DNA of 64,000 nt from Lederbergia panacisoli (GCF_024626525.1 NZ_JANJGU010000001.1:523837-587836), one strand, 5' to 3'; counted from the first letter of the stretch, positions 47,921-57,336 are shown. The notes: a model not told the origin generated them from the sequence alone. A program made the numbers and translations.

Positions 47921-48245
47921 CTACTTCTTTTTTGCATCTTCTTGCGGACCATCTTCAACTTCATCATAGTTATACAAACGACAAATGAAGGAAAGGAAAT
48001 CTTTATCAACTATTTCTCCTATCAAGACCATTCTTGCCTTTTTTTCAAATCATCAAACATAGCCATGTTGTGGTATAGCTAATTTTAGCCCCTGGCACTT
48101 TACCCTGAGATGTTGTATAAACATTTATATTATTATAACCTTCAAATTCATGAGATTTATAAAATGCAGCACCCACCCCCAGCACGCTTAACATCTTTAG
48201 TCCTTGTTTTGGAAGTATTATATTAAATGACGGACCTAGTTTTTT
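47921..48245 (-). pseudogene. Frame-shifted remnant of an unidentified gene
   Basis: Reading leftward, one frame gives ILPKQGLKMLSVLGVGAAFY... to ISYTT. A second frame, joined by a shift near 48060, gives MFDDLKK. A third gives ARMVLIGEIVDKDFLSFICR and ends DGPQEDAKKK before TAG at 47921. The traces read naturally once two single-base shifts are allowed. No family assigned. Confidence 0.45.
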
Positions 48246-48357
48246 TATGTTGTATTTTAGTCATTGTCCACAAGGAAGAGTCTTTCTGTATGCTCCTCTG
48301 ATGTTGCAACTAACTAGACATTATAGTTTTTTATACAATGATCTTTGGATACCATAT

Positions 48358-48463
48358 TAAAGAGTTGGGAGCCAATATAACGGAGATATCTAAGGCACTC
48401 GGACACAGTAACTTATCACTTGGATAAGGAAAAAGTAGCGGGGAATCTACGTATTTTTATATA
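48358..48463 (+). pseudogene. Fossil of tyrosine integrase C-terminus
   Basis: KELGANITEISKALGHSNLS, then after a small deletion LDKEKVAGNLRIFI and stop. It aligns with the last 45 residues of the intact integrase (KGANIAMISKALGHSDLS ... LDVDEVANNLRSYL). The segment with the catalytic Tyr is deleted. It is a different, diverged integrase and marks a second element. Confidence 0.8.
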
Positions 48464-48572
48464 ATTTTTATACGTCGAGAATACTAAGGTCGGCGTTTCT
48501 TAATGGTATTATAGTAATGACTCTTATTTTATAAAATCAAACTGTAGCTTGAAATGTATGAGGAGGAAAAGA

Positions 48573-50558
48573 ATGGAATGCACAGCTTGTAAGATTAAAG
48601 AATCTATACCATACTGTTTGCAACGGAATTCAAATGGTGCTTTTTGTATAGATTGCTGTAAGAAATTACGGTCTTGGGATTTATGTGATACTAACTGTGT
48701 GAACTTTCCTAAAGAGGCATCTCATGCTCCGCTTATAAAAGGATTAGAACTCACCCGCGTTTATGATGGACATACACATAAGTTTGTCGAAGATATGTTT
48801 TTACCAAATATTTTTAATCAGTTATATTGCGAAGTTTCTCTTTGTCAAGTTAATGTATTTGAGCCAAATCATATAGAAGTCGATTTAATTTTTAAAATCA
48901 AAGAATTTACAAAAGTAAATAAGGAAGAGTATTTGAAAGACGAATGGAAAATTGCCGAAAATGGTGATAATTTAAGAGGTCTGGTTCCGATTCTTCAAAT
49001 TTATACATTTGAACACGGCTCATCAAATGTTATCCATAACTCATTCAGCATAGATAATCACCCATTTATGAGGTACGATATATCATCCTATCACTTTAGA
49101 ACTTGGCAACCATTTTCGTTTGCTAAAAATGATTATATTAATGTCAAAGAAAAAGAAGAGTTTCAGGAAGATGTAATTATTGGTAGAGTAGTTGAAGGTG
49201 AAGGGTTCTTTGGCAAAAACGACACTATATGGACTGAGCTTATTATAAATAAGGATTATAAATTAACATTAAATATTAGTTATAGTAACTTAATAATTGA
49301 TAGGAAGAAGCAACAGGTTAAAATCCCGTTTGGATTATATTTTCCTTTTAAATTAGTCAATTATTTAGATTATAAACTTATATTATGGGATGATTTAATT
49401 GTAGAAGAAGATTCGAAATACACATTGATTATTCCAAAAAAAATGAGAGATGAACAGTTATTTGTAATACCGCTCGAAAGTAATATGAACTTTATTGAGG
49501 GCGGAGGGTATTATGAAAATGATCTTTTAGGAGTGGATAGTAAGTTCCACTACGATAGATATTGTATATTTCATCATAATTTAATATTAAAAGTAGATAA
49601 TGGATTTGTTGTAAATTCAAAAGTTTCAAAGTTTCCATTAATGACTGGTCTATATAAATCAATGAAAAGATTGTATGAAGGCAAATATGCACCTGCATAC
49701 GTTAACTTAATAAATTCATCAAATAAAGTTCGAAAGGTAAAATTAATAGCTAAAATACAAGGGCTTTCTAAAAAGTATGAACTAAATCTAAATTTACGAC
49801 CTCATGAATATAAGTGTCTTCCTATTCTTCCTACATTAGATGACAAGAAGATAGTAGAAATTAATGAAATAACAACAGAAAGCTTAGAAATTAATATTTA
49901 TGAAAACCATAATAGAGTTTATTCAGAAACACATGAAATAATTGTACATCCAGTTGAAAGTTTCATCTATAATTTCCAAGACAGGGGTTATTCTTTTAAG
50001 ACTTACCTTTATCAATTGTTAGCATGTTACTGTACACCTCACACTAGAGAGATTGAAAGGATAATATCAGAAGCATCAAAGTTAGTTGGAAATATTATGG
50101 GTACATTATCAAATAACTTTGACAAAATAATGAAAGAATTAGAAGCTATATATAATGTATTATCAAAAGATATGTCATATGTAACTAGATCTTTCAATTT
50201 CTCGTTAGAAAACATGAATGACACCCAAAGAGTTAGTTTACCTAGCACGACACTGAGATTGAAATCAGGGAATTGCATTGACTTGTCATTATTATTAGCT
50301 AGTACTTACGAAGCATGTAAACATGAAGTAGAATTAGTATTGATACCAGGACACGCGTTTTTGGCAGTTAATGTAACAAGTATGTGGATATATATTGAAG
50401 CGACTTGTCTAGGAAACAGTGATTTCAAAAAAGCAATAGAAGTTGGTACTTCCCAATTTGAGAAATACTTTAGTATGAATAATCAACCTAAAGATAGCAA
50501 TTCAAGAAGGGTTTCGATTAAGCTTGCAAGAGAAAACGGGATCCTTCCATTTGAGTAG
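48573..50558 (+). CDS. Cys-cluster plus transglutaminase-like protein, unknown system
   Basis: 661 residues from the ATG at 48573 (AGGAGG 6 nt upstream); upstream in-frame codons lie before that site. Residues 3-42 carry eight Cys (C3, C6, C15, C25, C28, C29, C38, C42), a likely zinc-binding module. Residues about 60-480 are beta-rich with no family I recognise. The C-terminal domain (about 480-655) has a transglutaminase/cysteine-protease pattern: Cys568 in GNCIDLS, His594 in PGHAFLAV and Glu609 in YIEATCLG. No signal peptide or membrane segment, so cytoplasmic. It is the only intact large gene of a decayed island. It could be a defence or toxin-type effector, or a protein-modifying enzyme; neither is shown. 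Confidence 0.75.
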   Translation: MECTACKIKESIPYCLQRNSNGAFCIDCCKKLRSWDLCDTNCVNFPKEASHAPLIKGLELTRVYDGHTHKFVEDMFLPNIFNQLYCEVSLCQVNVFEPNHIEVDLIFKIKEFTKVNKEEYLKDEWKIAENGDNLRGLVPILQIYTFEHGSSNVIHNSFSIDNHPFMRYDISSYHFRTWQPFSFAKNDYINVKEKEEFQEDVIIGRVVEGEGFFGKNDTIWTELIINKDYKLTLNISYSNLIIDRKKQQVKIPFGLYFPFKLVNYLDYKLILWDDLIVEEDSKYTLIIPKKMRDEQLFVIPLESNMNFIEGGGYYENDLLGVDSKFHYDRYCIFHHNLILKVDNGFVVNSKVSKFPLMTGLYKSMKRLYEGKYAPAYVNLINSSNKVRKVKLIAKIQGLSKKYELNLNLRPHEYKCLPILPTLDDKKIVEINEITTESLEINIYENHNRVYSETHEIIVHPVESFIYNFQDRGYSFKTYLYQLLACYCTPHTREIERIISEASKLVGNIMGTLSNNFDKIMKELEAIYNVLSKDMSYVTRSFNFSLENMNDTQRVSLPSTTLRLKSGNCIDLSLLLASTYEACKHEVELVLIPGHAFLAVNVTSMWIYIEATCLGNSDFKKAIEVGTSQFEKYFSMNNQPKDSNSRRVSIKLARENGILPFE

Positions 50559-51179
50559 ATATTTTATCATTCAATAACTTTCTTATTGGCTATTAATTTA
50601 GGGATTGTTAAGTAAAAAAGTGCTACAATCCGTGTCACTACGGCAAACGGCTCGGCTTGGTATGGAAGGTACTATTGAAACTCGACGGGGTCATGCGTTC
50701 TCATATTGTTGCCGTTAGACTCCGAGAAGGGCTACTATAATAAGGCGGGGCAATAGCTCCGTCTTTTTCAATGACACAGACGCTGCTAATCAATGTGGCA
50801 AACGAGCCAGCACTAGAGGCGGAGACACGAGGTAAGATGGCTTTAACTAGGTATGAACGTCGTTAACCCATTTAACAGGTACGAGCAACTCCTATCGCAA
50901 AACAAAAAGATCGGGCAGTTATTCGAGTCGGTAACCGAAAGTCCTTACTCGAAGGAGCCGCAGAGATTAGGAGCTTAATTAAATGTGGGGCAGTTAATGG
51001 AGTTGACAATAGTGTCTTGAGTACGCTTCGATAACGTGCCAACAAATAAAATCCTTCCATTGATGTTATGAGCGAAATAATGAAATCGGTCGAAATGGTC
51101 TAAAGTTCGGAAATTGATCAACTCTAAGGTATTTCAATGACCGCAAATACCACGCTTTTGACTTGTGCCACTTAGTCTC

Positions 51180-51208
51180 GTTCAGAAGTTCGAATCTGCC
51201 CTAGGACT
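51180..51208 (+). repeat. Decayed third copy of the tRNA-Arg attachment core
   Basis: 22 of 29 bases match 35692-35720, including the uninterrupted run AGTTCGAATCT. No D-arm or anticodon arm precedes it. It marks the outer right boundary of the accessory block. Confidence 0.7.
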
Positions 51209-51219
51209 TACGAAAGCGA

Positions 51220-51262
51220 TTCACCGATAAATGTTTAAATAACTTTTATCGGCGAATTTTTG
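51220..51262 (+). terminator. Terminator beyond the island
   Basis: TTCaCCGATAAA pairs with TTTATCGGcGAA and is followed by TTTTT. It is 11 bp past the third attachment core and may be the original tRNA-Arg terminator, now displaced 15.5 kb. It also lies against the sulfatase stop. Confidence 0.75.
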
Positions 51263-51264
51263 TT

Positions 51265-52701
51265 TTAATTAGATTCTAGTATTGATTTTGATTTACATCC
51301 TACAATCAATTCTGTACCATCTGAATATCCTTCTTCACGCCCCGCTAGTTCTTTTATAAGTATTCTTCGTAAACGTGAAATTCTTTTATTATTATGAATC
51401 ACATTATTCAGTTCCTGCGGATCCTCTTCAAGATCAAAAAACTGCTCTTCTCCTGTTTGAGAATACCAAATATATTTTTCTTTTCCATTGACGATAAAAT
51501 GATGTGATAAATCCCCATATGTATGTTCTCCATGTATATATTCTCTCCAGCCGGCATCCTGACCTTTAGCTAATGGAATCACACTTTTCCCTTCTACCGT
51601 TTCAGGAATTTCTGAATCCGCGGCATTTAGTAATGTTGGCATAATATCTCTAAGTTCCACAACTTTGTCACAAGTTGTTCCTTTTTTTATGCCAAGAAGA
51701 TTACCTGGATCAGACAGAATGAAAGGCACTTTTGCACTGCCTTCATAAGCAAGTGATTTTGCTAGAAAGTTATGGTCTCCAAGAAGTTCACCATGATCTG
51801 AAACAAATAAAATGACGGTATTATGATAAAGTTGATATTCAATTAAAGACTGAATGAATCTGCCAATTTGATCGTCAATATGGGCAATTAATGCATAATA
51901 CGCAGCTCTTGCTCTTCTTAGTCGTTGTTTAGGAACAATTCCCCTTCTTGATGTTGGGAGCAATCCATCTCCATTATCATCCTTTTTAACCCAATCTCCT
52001 ATAACTGGCTCGTCCATTTCCATACTCATATAATAATCAAAATATGTTTTCGGTGGATCGAATGGTGGATGCGGCCTCACGAATGACATTTTTAAGAAAA
52101 ATGGTTTCCTAGGATCACGGCGTCTTAAAAAGTCGATAGATTGAGTGACAACCCAATTTGTCGGGTGATATTCCTCAGGCAAATGCCATGGACGACTCAT
52201 GGCCGACGCATTACAATCCAATCCAATATCCGTTAAATCTTTGTGTCCGCCAAGGCGCTCACGGAGCCACGGTAAATAATCATCGGTTTGTTCAAATGAC
52301 TCTTGATAAGGCGTGTTTTTAAAGCGACTATGATGTAAGTATCCATCGTGAAGTACTACATTATGAAAACCGCATAAATTCCTTGAAGGATAAACATGCA
52401 TTTTCCCCACACATTGAGTATGGTAGCCTGCTTTACTCATTTCTTCGGGAAGCATATGAGGATAATCCCATGAAACTCGATCCTGATACCCTACTCTTCC
52501 GTGTGATTTTTGCGACATTCCCGTTAAAACCGCTGCACGTGCGGGAATGCATGTAGGCGTTGCTGAGTATGCATTTGTAAACGTAACACCTTCATGAGCC
52601 AACTGATCAATATTAGGTGTTTCAACAATTGGATGTCCTGCCGAGCTCAAACAATCAAATCGCATTTGATCTACCATAATCATTAAAATATTTGGTTTCA
52701 T
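51265..52701 (-). CDS. Cys-type sulfatase
   Basis: 478 residues, alkaline-phosphatase superfamily. Metal-site Asp in [13 protein letters not shown] (about 10-16) and the sulfatase signature C-x-P-x-R as [14 protein letters not shown] (Cys about 51), whose Cys must be oxidised to formylglycine. Second metal site is [12 protein letters not shown] (about 312). No signal peptide, so cytoplasmic, implying that its sulfated substrate is imported. The neighbouring FGE gene supplies the activating enzyme. Substrate unknown; a sulfated sugar is plausible given the ROK regulator. Transcribed away from the transporters. Confidence 0.93.
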   Translation of the reverse strand: MKPNILMIMVDQMRFDCLSSAGHPIVETPNIDQLAHEGVTFTNAYSATPTCIPARAAVLTGMSQKSHGRVGYQDRVSWDYPHMLPEEMSKAGYHTQCVGKMHVYPSRNLCGFHNVVLHDGYLHHSRFKNTPYQESFEQTDDYLPWLRERLGGHKDLTDIGLDCNASAMSRPWHLPEEYHPTNWVVTQSIDFLRRRDPRKPFFLKMSFVRPHPPFDPPKTYFDYYMSMEMDEPVIGDWVKKDDNGDGLLPTSRRGIVPKQRLRRARAAYYALIAHIDDQIGRFIQSLIEYQLYHNTVILFVSDHGELLGDHNFLAKSLAYEGSAKVPFILSDPGNLLGIKKGTTCDKVVELRDIMPTLLNAADSEIPETVEGKSVIPLAKGQDAGWREYIHGEHTYGDLSHHFIVNGKEKYIWYSQTGEEQFFDLEEDPQELNNVIHNNKRISRLRRILIKELAGREEGYSDGTELIVGCKSKSILESN

Positions 52702-52804
52702 TTTAAACTCCTTATCTCATTTTCTATTATAATAATACTTTTTACCAAAATGGACAAAAGTGTGTTAATATATAACTAATGAAAAAACATAAGGTGATAG
52801 ACAT
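52702..52804. promoter_or_regulatory. Divergent control region of the sulfatase module
   Basis: 103 bp, AT-rich. On the minus strand TATAAT lies 26-31 bp before the sulfatase ATG. On the plus strand AAGGTGATAG gives the first transporter gene its ribosome site. A natural place for the ROK regulator to bind; no operator palindrome is obvious. Confidence 0.5.
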
Positions 52805-53419
52805 ATGAGTCCAAACTGGAAATTAGTCTTGCAAATCTTTTTGACATTTTTAAAAATCGGACCTATTACTTTCGGCGGCGGTTATGCAATGATTCCGATG
52901 ATCGAAAGAGAGGTTGTCACTAAAAAAAACTGGATACAAAGCAAGGATGTCGCTGATATATTCGCCATTGCGGGTTCAGCCCCCGGTGCAATCGCTATTA
53001 ATTCCGCTGTTTTTATTGGTTATCGTATTGCAAAAATTAAAGGGGCTTTTGCGGCGCTTTTAGGAATCCTTCTCCCTACCTTTTTGATTGTTATTATATT
53101 AAGCATTACCTTTATTTATGTTAGAGAGAATCCCATTATTGATGCAGCCTTTCAAGGAATTCGTCCAGCTATTGTTGCATTGATAGCTTTTGCAGCGTAT
53201 AAAATTGGAAAAACAGCTCTTTATGATAAAACTTCTATTGTTACAGCTGCCTTGACTATTGCAGCCTTGTTTTATTTAAATATTCACCCCGCTTTCATTA
53301 TTTTAATTGGCCTTTTTATAGGCATTATCCTCGTAAAAGTTAAAAATAAATTAGGATTTGCGACTAAACTAGAAAAAGAAGATGAGGCCAAAGTAAAAAA
53401 TATTTTTCTACCTAAATAA
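52805..53419 (+). CDS. Short-chain CHR (chromate/anion) transporter, subunit 1
   Basis: 204 residues, six hydrophobic segments. CHR family marks: FLKIGPITFGGGYAMIPMIE (about 15-34) and APGAIAINSAVFIGY (about 62-76). Short CHR proteins come as gene pairs whose two halves insert in opposite orientation. Known CHR members move chromate, using sulfate-like anions. Next to a sulfatase, sulfate export is an attractive role (inference). The partner gene follows 18 bp later. Confidence 0.9.
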   Translation: MSPNWKLVLQIFLTFLKIGPITFGGGYAMIPMIEREVVTKKNWIQSKDVADIFAIAGSAPGAIAINSAVFIGYRIAKIKGAFAALLGILLPTFLIVIILSITFIYVRENPIIDAAFQGIRPAIVALIAFAAYKIGKTALYDKTSIVTAALTIAALFYLNIHPAFIILIGLFIGIILVKVKNKLGFATKLEKEDEAKVKNIFLPK

Positions 53420-53437
53420 CTCCAAGGGGTGTCATCA

Positions 53438-53980
53438 TTGATCCTAATAGATTTATTTTTAACATTTTTAAAGATTGGCTTCGTCTCCTTTGGAGGGGGA
53501 TATGCGATGATTCCCGTCATAGAGGCGGAAGTCGTCAGTAAACACGGGTGGATGACTACACAGGAATTTACAGATGTCATCGCAGTCGCTAGCATGTCCC
53601 CGGGGCCAATCGCAACGAATAGTGCCGTATTCGTTGGATATAACACGGCTGGGTTAGCTGGAGCAATTTTTTCTACTTTAGGCTCTGTGCTTCCCTCAAT
53701 CATTATTATCTTGATTATAGCAATGTTTTTCTATCAGATGCATGAACATAAATTAGTTAAGTCTGCTTTTTATGGATTACGTCCCATTATTACAGGACTT
53801 ATTTTATATGCTGCTATCCGTTTTGCGATTTCAAACAATGTCATTGGCGCTATTTCCGTTCATACGATTACTCTTTTTGCGATTTTCAGTTTATCTTTAT
53901 TTGCATTAATTCGTCTAAAAATGAATCCAATTCTTGTCCTTTTTATTTCCGGAATTGCTGGTATCATATTCTTTACTTAG
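53438..53980 (+). CDS. Short-chain CHR (chromate/anion) transporter, subunit 2
   Basis: 180 residues if the TTG at 53438 is used (AAGGGG 8 nt upstream); a GTG at 53429 is also open but sits within that site. Same motifs as subunit 1: FLKIGFVSFGGGYAMIPVIE and SPGPIATNSAVFVGY. About half of positions in these motifs match the partner, indicating an old duplication. Confidence 0.9.
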   Translation: MILIDLFLTFLKIGFVSFGGGYAMIPVIEAEVVSKHGWMTTQEFTDVIAVASMSPGPIATNSAVFVGYNTAGLAGAIFSTLGSVLPSIIIILIIAMFFYQMHEHKLVKSAFYGLRPIITGLILYAAIRFAISNNVIGAISVHTITLFAIFSLSLFALIRLKMNPILVLFISGIAGIIFFT

Positions 53981-54003
53981 ATTAATATTAGAAGGTGATT
54001 CTT

Positions 54004-55206
54004 TTGCAGATAAATGAATTTCTTATTGAAGATTCGACAAAATATCAATCTCTTAAAAAGGTATACTATCTTATTTATGAGCACGGGCCTATATCTAAAG
54101 TAGATATACAAATGATGACCAACCTTAAGCATACGACTTTGGTCAGGATTATTGACGAACTTTTATCGCATCATTTTATCTTTGAAAGTGGACTAGGAAT
54201 ATCAAGTGGAGGAAGGCCGCCTGTCTTATACGAAATCGTACATAATCGTGGCTATCTATTTGGAATCGATCTTTCAAGAACCCACACCACGATTGCATTG
54301 CTAGATTTAAAATTATCGATTATAGATAAATTTTCTTTCCCCATGACAAAGACTCATTCGCCAGAAATAGTGATTGAGAAAATGATTAATACGGTAAAAA
54401 AGCATATGCAAATTCACAAATTAAAAATAGATGATTTAATTGGAATTGGCATCGGTTCCGTAGGACCATTAGAGCGGAAACAAGGGATGATCTTGAATCC
54501 AGATTCTTTTCCTAGTGATGGCTGGAGTCATGTGCCAATCGTCCCTTTATTAGAAAAAGAATTTACGGTAAAAGTGTTGCTTGAAAACGGAGCAAATACA
54601 GCAGCTTTCGGTGAAAACAAACATTTATCTGTTAAGGGCCAAGATATCTTATATTGTATTAGCGGTGTTGGTTTACGATGCGGAATGCTTGTCAATGGAC
54701 AAGCTGTACAAAATAAAACTGGTGTTGCAAGTTCCTTTGGCCATATGATTGTTGATATTGGTGGCAGAAAATGTATTTGCGGCAGAAAAGGTTGTTTACT
54801 TGCATATACATCCCTTGAATCTATGAAAAAACAAATAAATGAGCATATCGCTGCTGGGGGAAATTCGGTATTATCGCAATCTGAAAATCTCACTTTTGAA
54901 CATTTGATTCACGCGATAAAATTAGGCGATGAAATAGTTGAGAGCGTTATAATGGATTCCGCTTATTATTACGGAATAGGTGTTGCGAATATGATCAACT
55001 TTATGCATCCTGATCATGTTTTATTCAATGGACCCCTTATCTATGATTATCCACCATATTATGAAAAAATAGTTAAGACGGCAAAAAAATATATGTTTAA
55101 TACGCATGAAAATGCCATTTTCTTTAGCAAAGGGGCTTTAAAGGAAGACGCCGTTCCGATTGGTGCTGCAGCGCTTCTCTTTAACTCATTTTTTTCAGAA
55201 CGTTAA
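54004..55206 (+). CDS. ROK-family transcriptional regulator
   Basis: About 400 residues; TTG at 54004 with AAGGTG upstream is preferred over the GTG at 53995 inside that site. N-terminal winged helix (about 15-70). ROK domain has the sugar-kinase-like GIGIGSVGPL (about 145), NGANTAAFGE (about 195) and zinc motif CICGRKGCL (about 257). NagC/XylR-type ROK repressors sense sugars. It sits between the transporters and FGE and likely controls the module in response to a sugar or its derivative. Confidence 0.88.
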   Translation: MQINEFLIEDSTKYQSLKKVYYLIYEHGPISKVDIQMMTNLKHTTLVRIIDELLSHHFIFESGLGISSGGRPPVLYEIVHNRGYLFGIDLSRTHTTIALLDLKLSIIDKFSFPMTKTHSPEIVIEKMINTVKKHMQIHKLKIDDLIGIGIGSVGPLERKQGMILNPDSFPSDGWSHVPIVPLLEKEFTVKVLLENGANTAAFGENKHLSVKGQDILYCISGVGLRCGMLVNGQAVQNKTGVASSFGHMIVDIGGRKCICGRKGCLLAYTSLESMKKQINEHIAAGGNSVLSQSENLTFEHLIHAIKLGDEIVESVIMDSAYYYGIGVANMINFMHPDHVLFNGPLIYDYPPYYEKIVKTAKKYMFNTHENAIFFSKGALKEDAVPIGAAALLFNSFFSER

Positions 55207-55230
55207 TTTTATCCATGGAGGAGAATTTGT

Positions 55231-56172
55231 ATGAAATCCTGCTGTTCTGTATCAAGAAGTTCAAATGAAATCAAAATTCATACTGAGAATTTAGAAAAAT
55301 TGAATTCTTCTTTTTCAAAGAAAGATATGATCCTTATTAAAGGTGGAGAATTTCTTATGGGAACGAATGATTCCGATGGCTTTCCTGCTGATGGAGAAGG
55401 TCCCATTAGAAAAGTAACGGTTGATTCTTTTTATATCGATAAATACGCAGTTACGAATGAACAGTTTAAACAATTTGTAGATGAAACAAATTATATTACC
55501 GAGGCAGAACATTTTGGTTGGTCTTATGTTTTTCATCTTTTTTGTTCAAAAGAAACACTAAAAAACAATCCTCAGCGAGTTGCTGCTGTACCATGGTGGG
55601 TTGCCGTCAAAGGAGCATATTGGAAACAACCTGAGGGCCCTGGTTCTAGCACCCGGGATCGATTAAATCACCCAGTCATTCATGTTAGTTGGAATGATGC
55701 AATGGCTTTTTGTAAATGGAGCGGAAAACGACTGCCGACAGAAGCAGAATGGGAATATGCGGCACGTGGTGGATTGGAACAAAAGAAATACCCTTGGGGC
55801 GACGACTTAATTGTCAACGGAAAACATCAGTGCAATATTTGGCAAGGTGAATTCCCGGTCAAGAACACGAAACGTGATGGTTATATCGGGACATGCCCAG
55901 TTGATACATATCTTCCAAATGGTTTTGGACTTTATAATGTCGCAGGAAATGTATGGGAATGGTGTGAAGATTGGTTCAGTCCGGATTACCACAAGAGCGA
56001 TGTGACGGTTAATCCAACCGGACCCAAAACAGGGACGAATAAATCAGTCAGAGGCGGCTCTTATTTATGCCATAAATCATATTGCAACCGGTATAGAGTT
56101 GCAGCAAGAAGCTCCAATACCCCTGACAGCTCTACCGGAAATATGGGCTTTCGCTGTGCAGCGGATGTTTAA
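55231..56172 (+). CDS. Formylglycine-generating enzyme (sulfatase activator)
   Basis: 313 residues, FGE-sulfatase domain. GGEFLMGTNDSDGFP (about 38) opens the domain and the late block RGGSYLCHKSYCNRYRVAAR (about 273-292) holds the two active-site Cys at the spacing of authentic copper-dependent FGE. KRLPTEAEWEYAARGG is also typical. It oxidises the CxPxR Cys of the sulfatase. A 30-residue Cys/Ser-rich N-terminus precedes the domain; no signal peptide, so it acts in the cytoplasm like its target. GGAGGAG lies 7 nt upstream. Confidence 0.94.
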   Translation: MKSCCSVSRSSNEIKIHTENLEKLNSSFSKKDMILIKGGEFLMGTNDSDGFPADGEGPIRKVTVDSFYIDKYAVTNEQFKQFVDETNYITEAEHFGWSYVFHLFCSKETLKNNPQRVAAVPWWVAVKGAYWKQPEGPGSSTRDRLNHPVIHVSWNDAMAFCKWSGKRLPTEAEWEYAARGGLEQKKYPWGDDLIVNGKHQCNIWQGEFPVKNTKRDGYIGTCPVDTYLPNGFGLYNVAGNVWEWCEDWFSPDYHKSDVTVNPTGPKTGTNKSVRGGSYLCHKSYCNRYRVAARSSNTPDSSTGNMGFRCAADV

Positions 56173-56182
56173 TTTAATTAAG

Positions 56183-56219
56183 AGGAGATATACAAAATTC
56201 TTGCATATCTCCTTTTTTT
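56183..56219. terminator. Terminator between FGE and ysnB
   Basis: AGGAGATAT/ATATCTCCT 9-bp stem followed by seven T on the plus strand. It ends the module. The convergent ysnB stop lies at its edge. Confidence 0.88.
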
Positions 56220-56727
56220 ATTGATAGAAAGTTTTAAGTTCTGTTAATTCCTGATGTTGATCATTAAAATATTGAATTGTAATGCTTGAATCATCTTTTG
56301 TGATAAGAGCATACGTTTTTTCGTTGCCGCCGCGTGGAAGCAAAATACTTCCGGGATTCAAAAATACTGTTCCATCAATCATTTCTGCTCCAAGCAAATG
56401 AGAGTGACCAAAAAATACAAAATCGGCTCCAACTTCTTTTGCTCGATAAGAGATCGGCAGTAGCGAAGACTTAATTCTGTGTAAATGTCCATGGACAACC
56501 AAAATGATTGATTCACTAAGTTCTATAATAAGTTCATTAGGAAATTTTGAATCCATATCACAATTACCGCGCACAACCGAAAATCCTTTCAGGACAGGAT
56601 CACTTGCAGAAAGCTCTGAATCTCCACAATGAATCATTGCATCGACTTGATTATGGTATGTAGTTTTAATATTTTTTAAAATTGCTCTATTCCCATGGCT
56701 ATCACTGACAATAAGTAATTTCACCAA
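56218..56727 (-). CDS. ysnB: YfcE/MJ0936-type metallophosphodiesterase
   Basis: 169 residues. Calcineurin-like phosphoesterase motifs: SDSHGNRA (about 8), HCGDSE (about 35), GNCDMD (about 55), HGHLHRI (about 80) and FFGHSHLLGAE (about 105). Small stand-alone enzyme with two-metal centre; cellular substrate uncertain. Same place and order as B. subtilis ysnB beside ysnA and rph. Confidence 0.92.
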   Translation of the reverse strand: MVKLLIVSDSHGNRAILKNIKTTYHNQVDAMIHCGDSELSASDPVLKGFSVVRGNCDMDSKFPNELIIELSESIILVVHGHLHRIKSSLLPISYRAKEVGADFVFFGHSHLLGAEMIDGTVFLNPGSILLPRGGNEKTYALITKDDSSITIQYFNDQHQELTELKTFYQ

Positions 56728-56739
56728 GGTCCTCTCCTT

Positions 56740-57336
56740 TTAAAATAGCTCTTTAATTAAAGGCTTTAAATTATTTAAAGCCTCTGCCCGGTGGCTAATC
56801 TTATTTTTCTCATTTGATGACATCTCTGCCATTGATTTACCGGCATCTACTACATAAAAAATCGGGTCGTAGCCAAATCCATTTTCCCCTTGTCTTTCGT
56901 TTAAAATCATACCTTCACATTTTCCATTTACAACAATTGTCTTTATATAAGGGCCGGCAATAGCTAACGCACAATAAAATCTTGCGGTCCTTTTTTCTTC
57001 CGGAACATCCTTCATTTCAAATAAAACCTTATCAATATTTGCTTCATCATTTTTATCTTCCCCGGCATATCTTGCTGAAAAAATGCCAGGTCTTCCATCG
57101 AGTTCATCAATAACCAGACCGGAATCGTCGGCAATCACGATTTTACCCGTCATATTTGATATGGCTTCCGCCTTAATCGTTGCATTTTCTTCGAAGGTAC
57201 TTCCAGTCTCATCCACATCTGGTGAATCATTAAGATCAAGCAAGGTTAATATTTCTACGTCAAATGCCGAAAATAATGCTTCAAATTCCCTCGCTTTTCC
57301 CCTGTTTTTCGTGGCGATTAACACTTGCCTTTTCAT
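56740..57336 (-). CDS. ysnA: XTP/dITP pyrophosphatase (RdgB/HAM1)
   Basis: 198 residues. [15 protein letters not shown] (about 8-22), [10 protein letters not shown] (about 48), ADDSGLVID (about 69) and [11 protein letters not shown] (about 152) are HAM1 motifs. It removes non-canonical purine nucleotides from the pool. It overlaps the 3' end of rph by 4 nt. Confidence 0.96.
   Translation of the reverse strand: MKRQVLIATKNRGKAREFEALFSAFDVEILTLLDLNDSPDVDETGSTFEENATIKAEAISNMTGKIVIADDSGLVIDELDGRPGIFSARYAGEDKNDEANIDKVLFEMKDVPEEKRTARFYCALAIAGPYIKTIVVNGKCEGMILNERQGENGFGYDPIFYVVDAGKSMAEMSSNEKNKISHRAEALNNLKPLIKELF

Larger units (their letters stand above)
47358..48572. other. Decayed coding region of second element
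   Basis: About 1.2 kb with no intact gene. Frame-shifted protein traces occur on the minus strand (47921-48245) and an integrase C-terminus fossil on the plus strand (48358-48463). A further short minus frame at 47618-47812 has no ribosome site. The pattern is that of an old element being eroded. Confidence 0.6.
50559..51264. other. Gene-free right part of second element
   Basis: No intact gene. One plus-strand trace without start (about 50890-51032, AVIRVGNRKSLLEGAAEIRS, ending STLR) may be an eroded reading frame. The stretch at 51074-51118 resembles 46040-46076. It ends in a decayed attachment core and a terminator. Confidence 0.5.

Noticed and set aside
50872..51060. Minus-strand 62-codon frame at the island's right end
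   Set aside because: No ribosome site and the opposite strand has an equally weak trace; treated as eroded DNA.
51180..51208. Third complete tRNA
   Set aside because: Only the T-arm/3' end resembles a tRNA; there is no D-arm or anticodon arm before it.
51265..56172. Sulfatase module as cargo of the second tRNA-Arg element
   Set aside because: It lies outside the third attachment core and terminator; it may still be acquired, but not as part of that insertion on present evidence.
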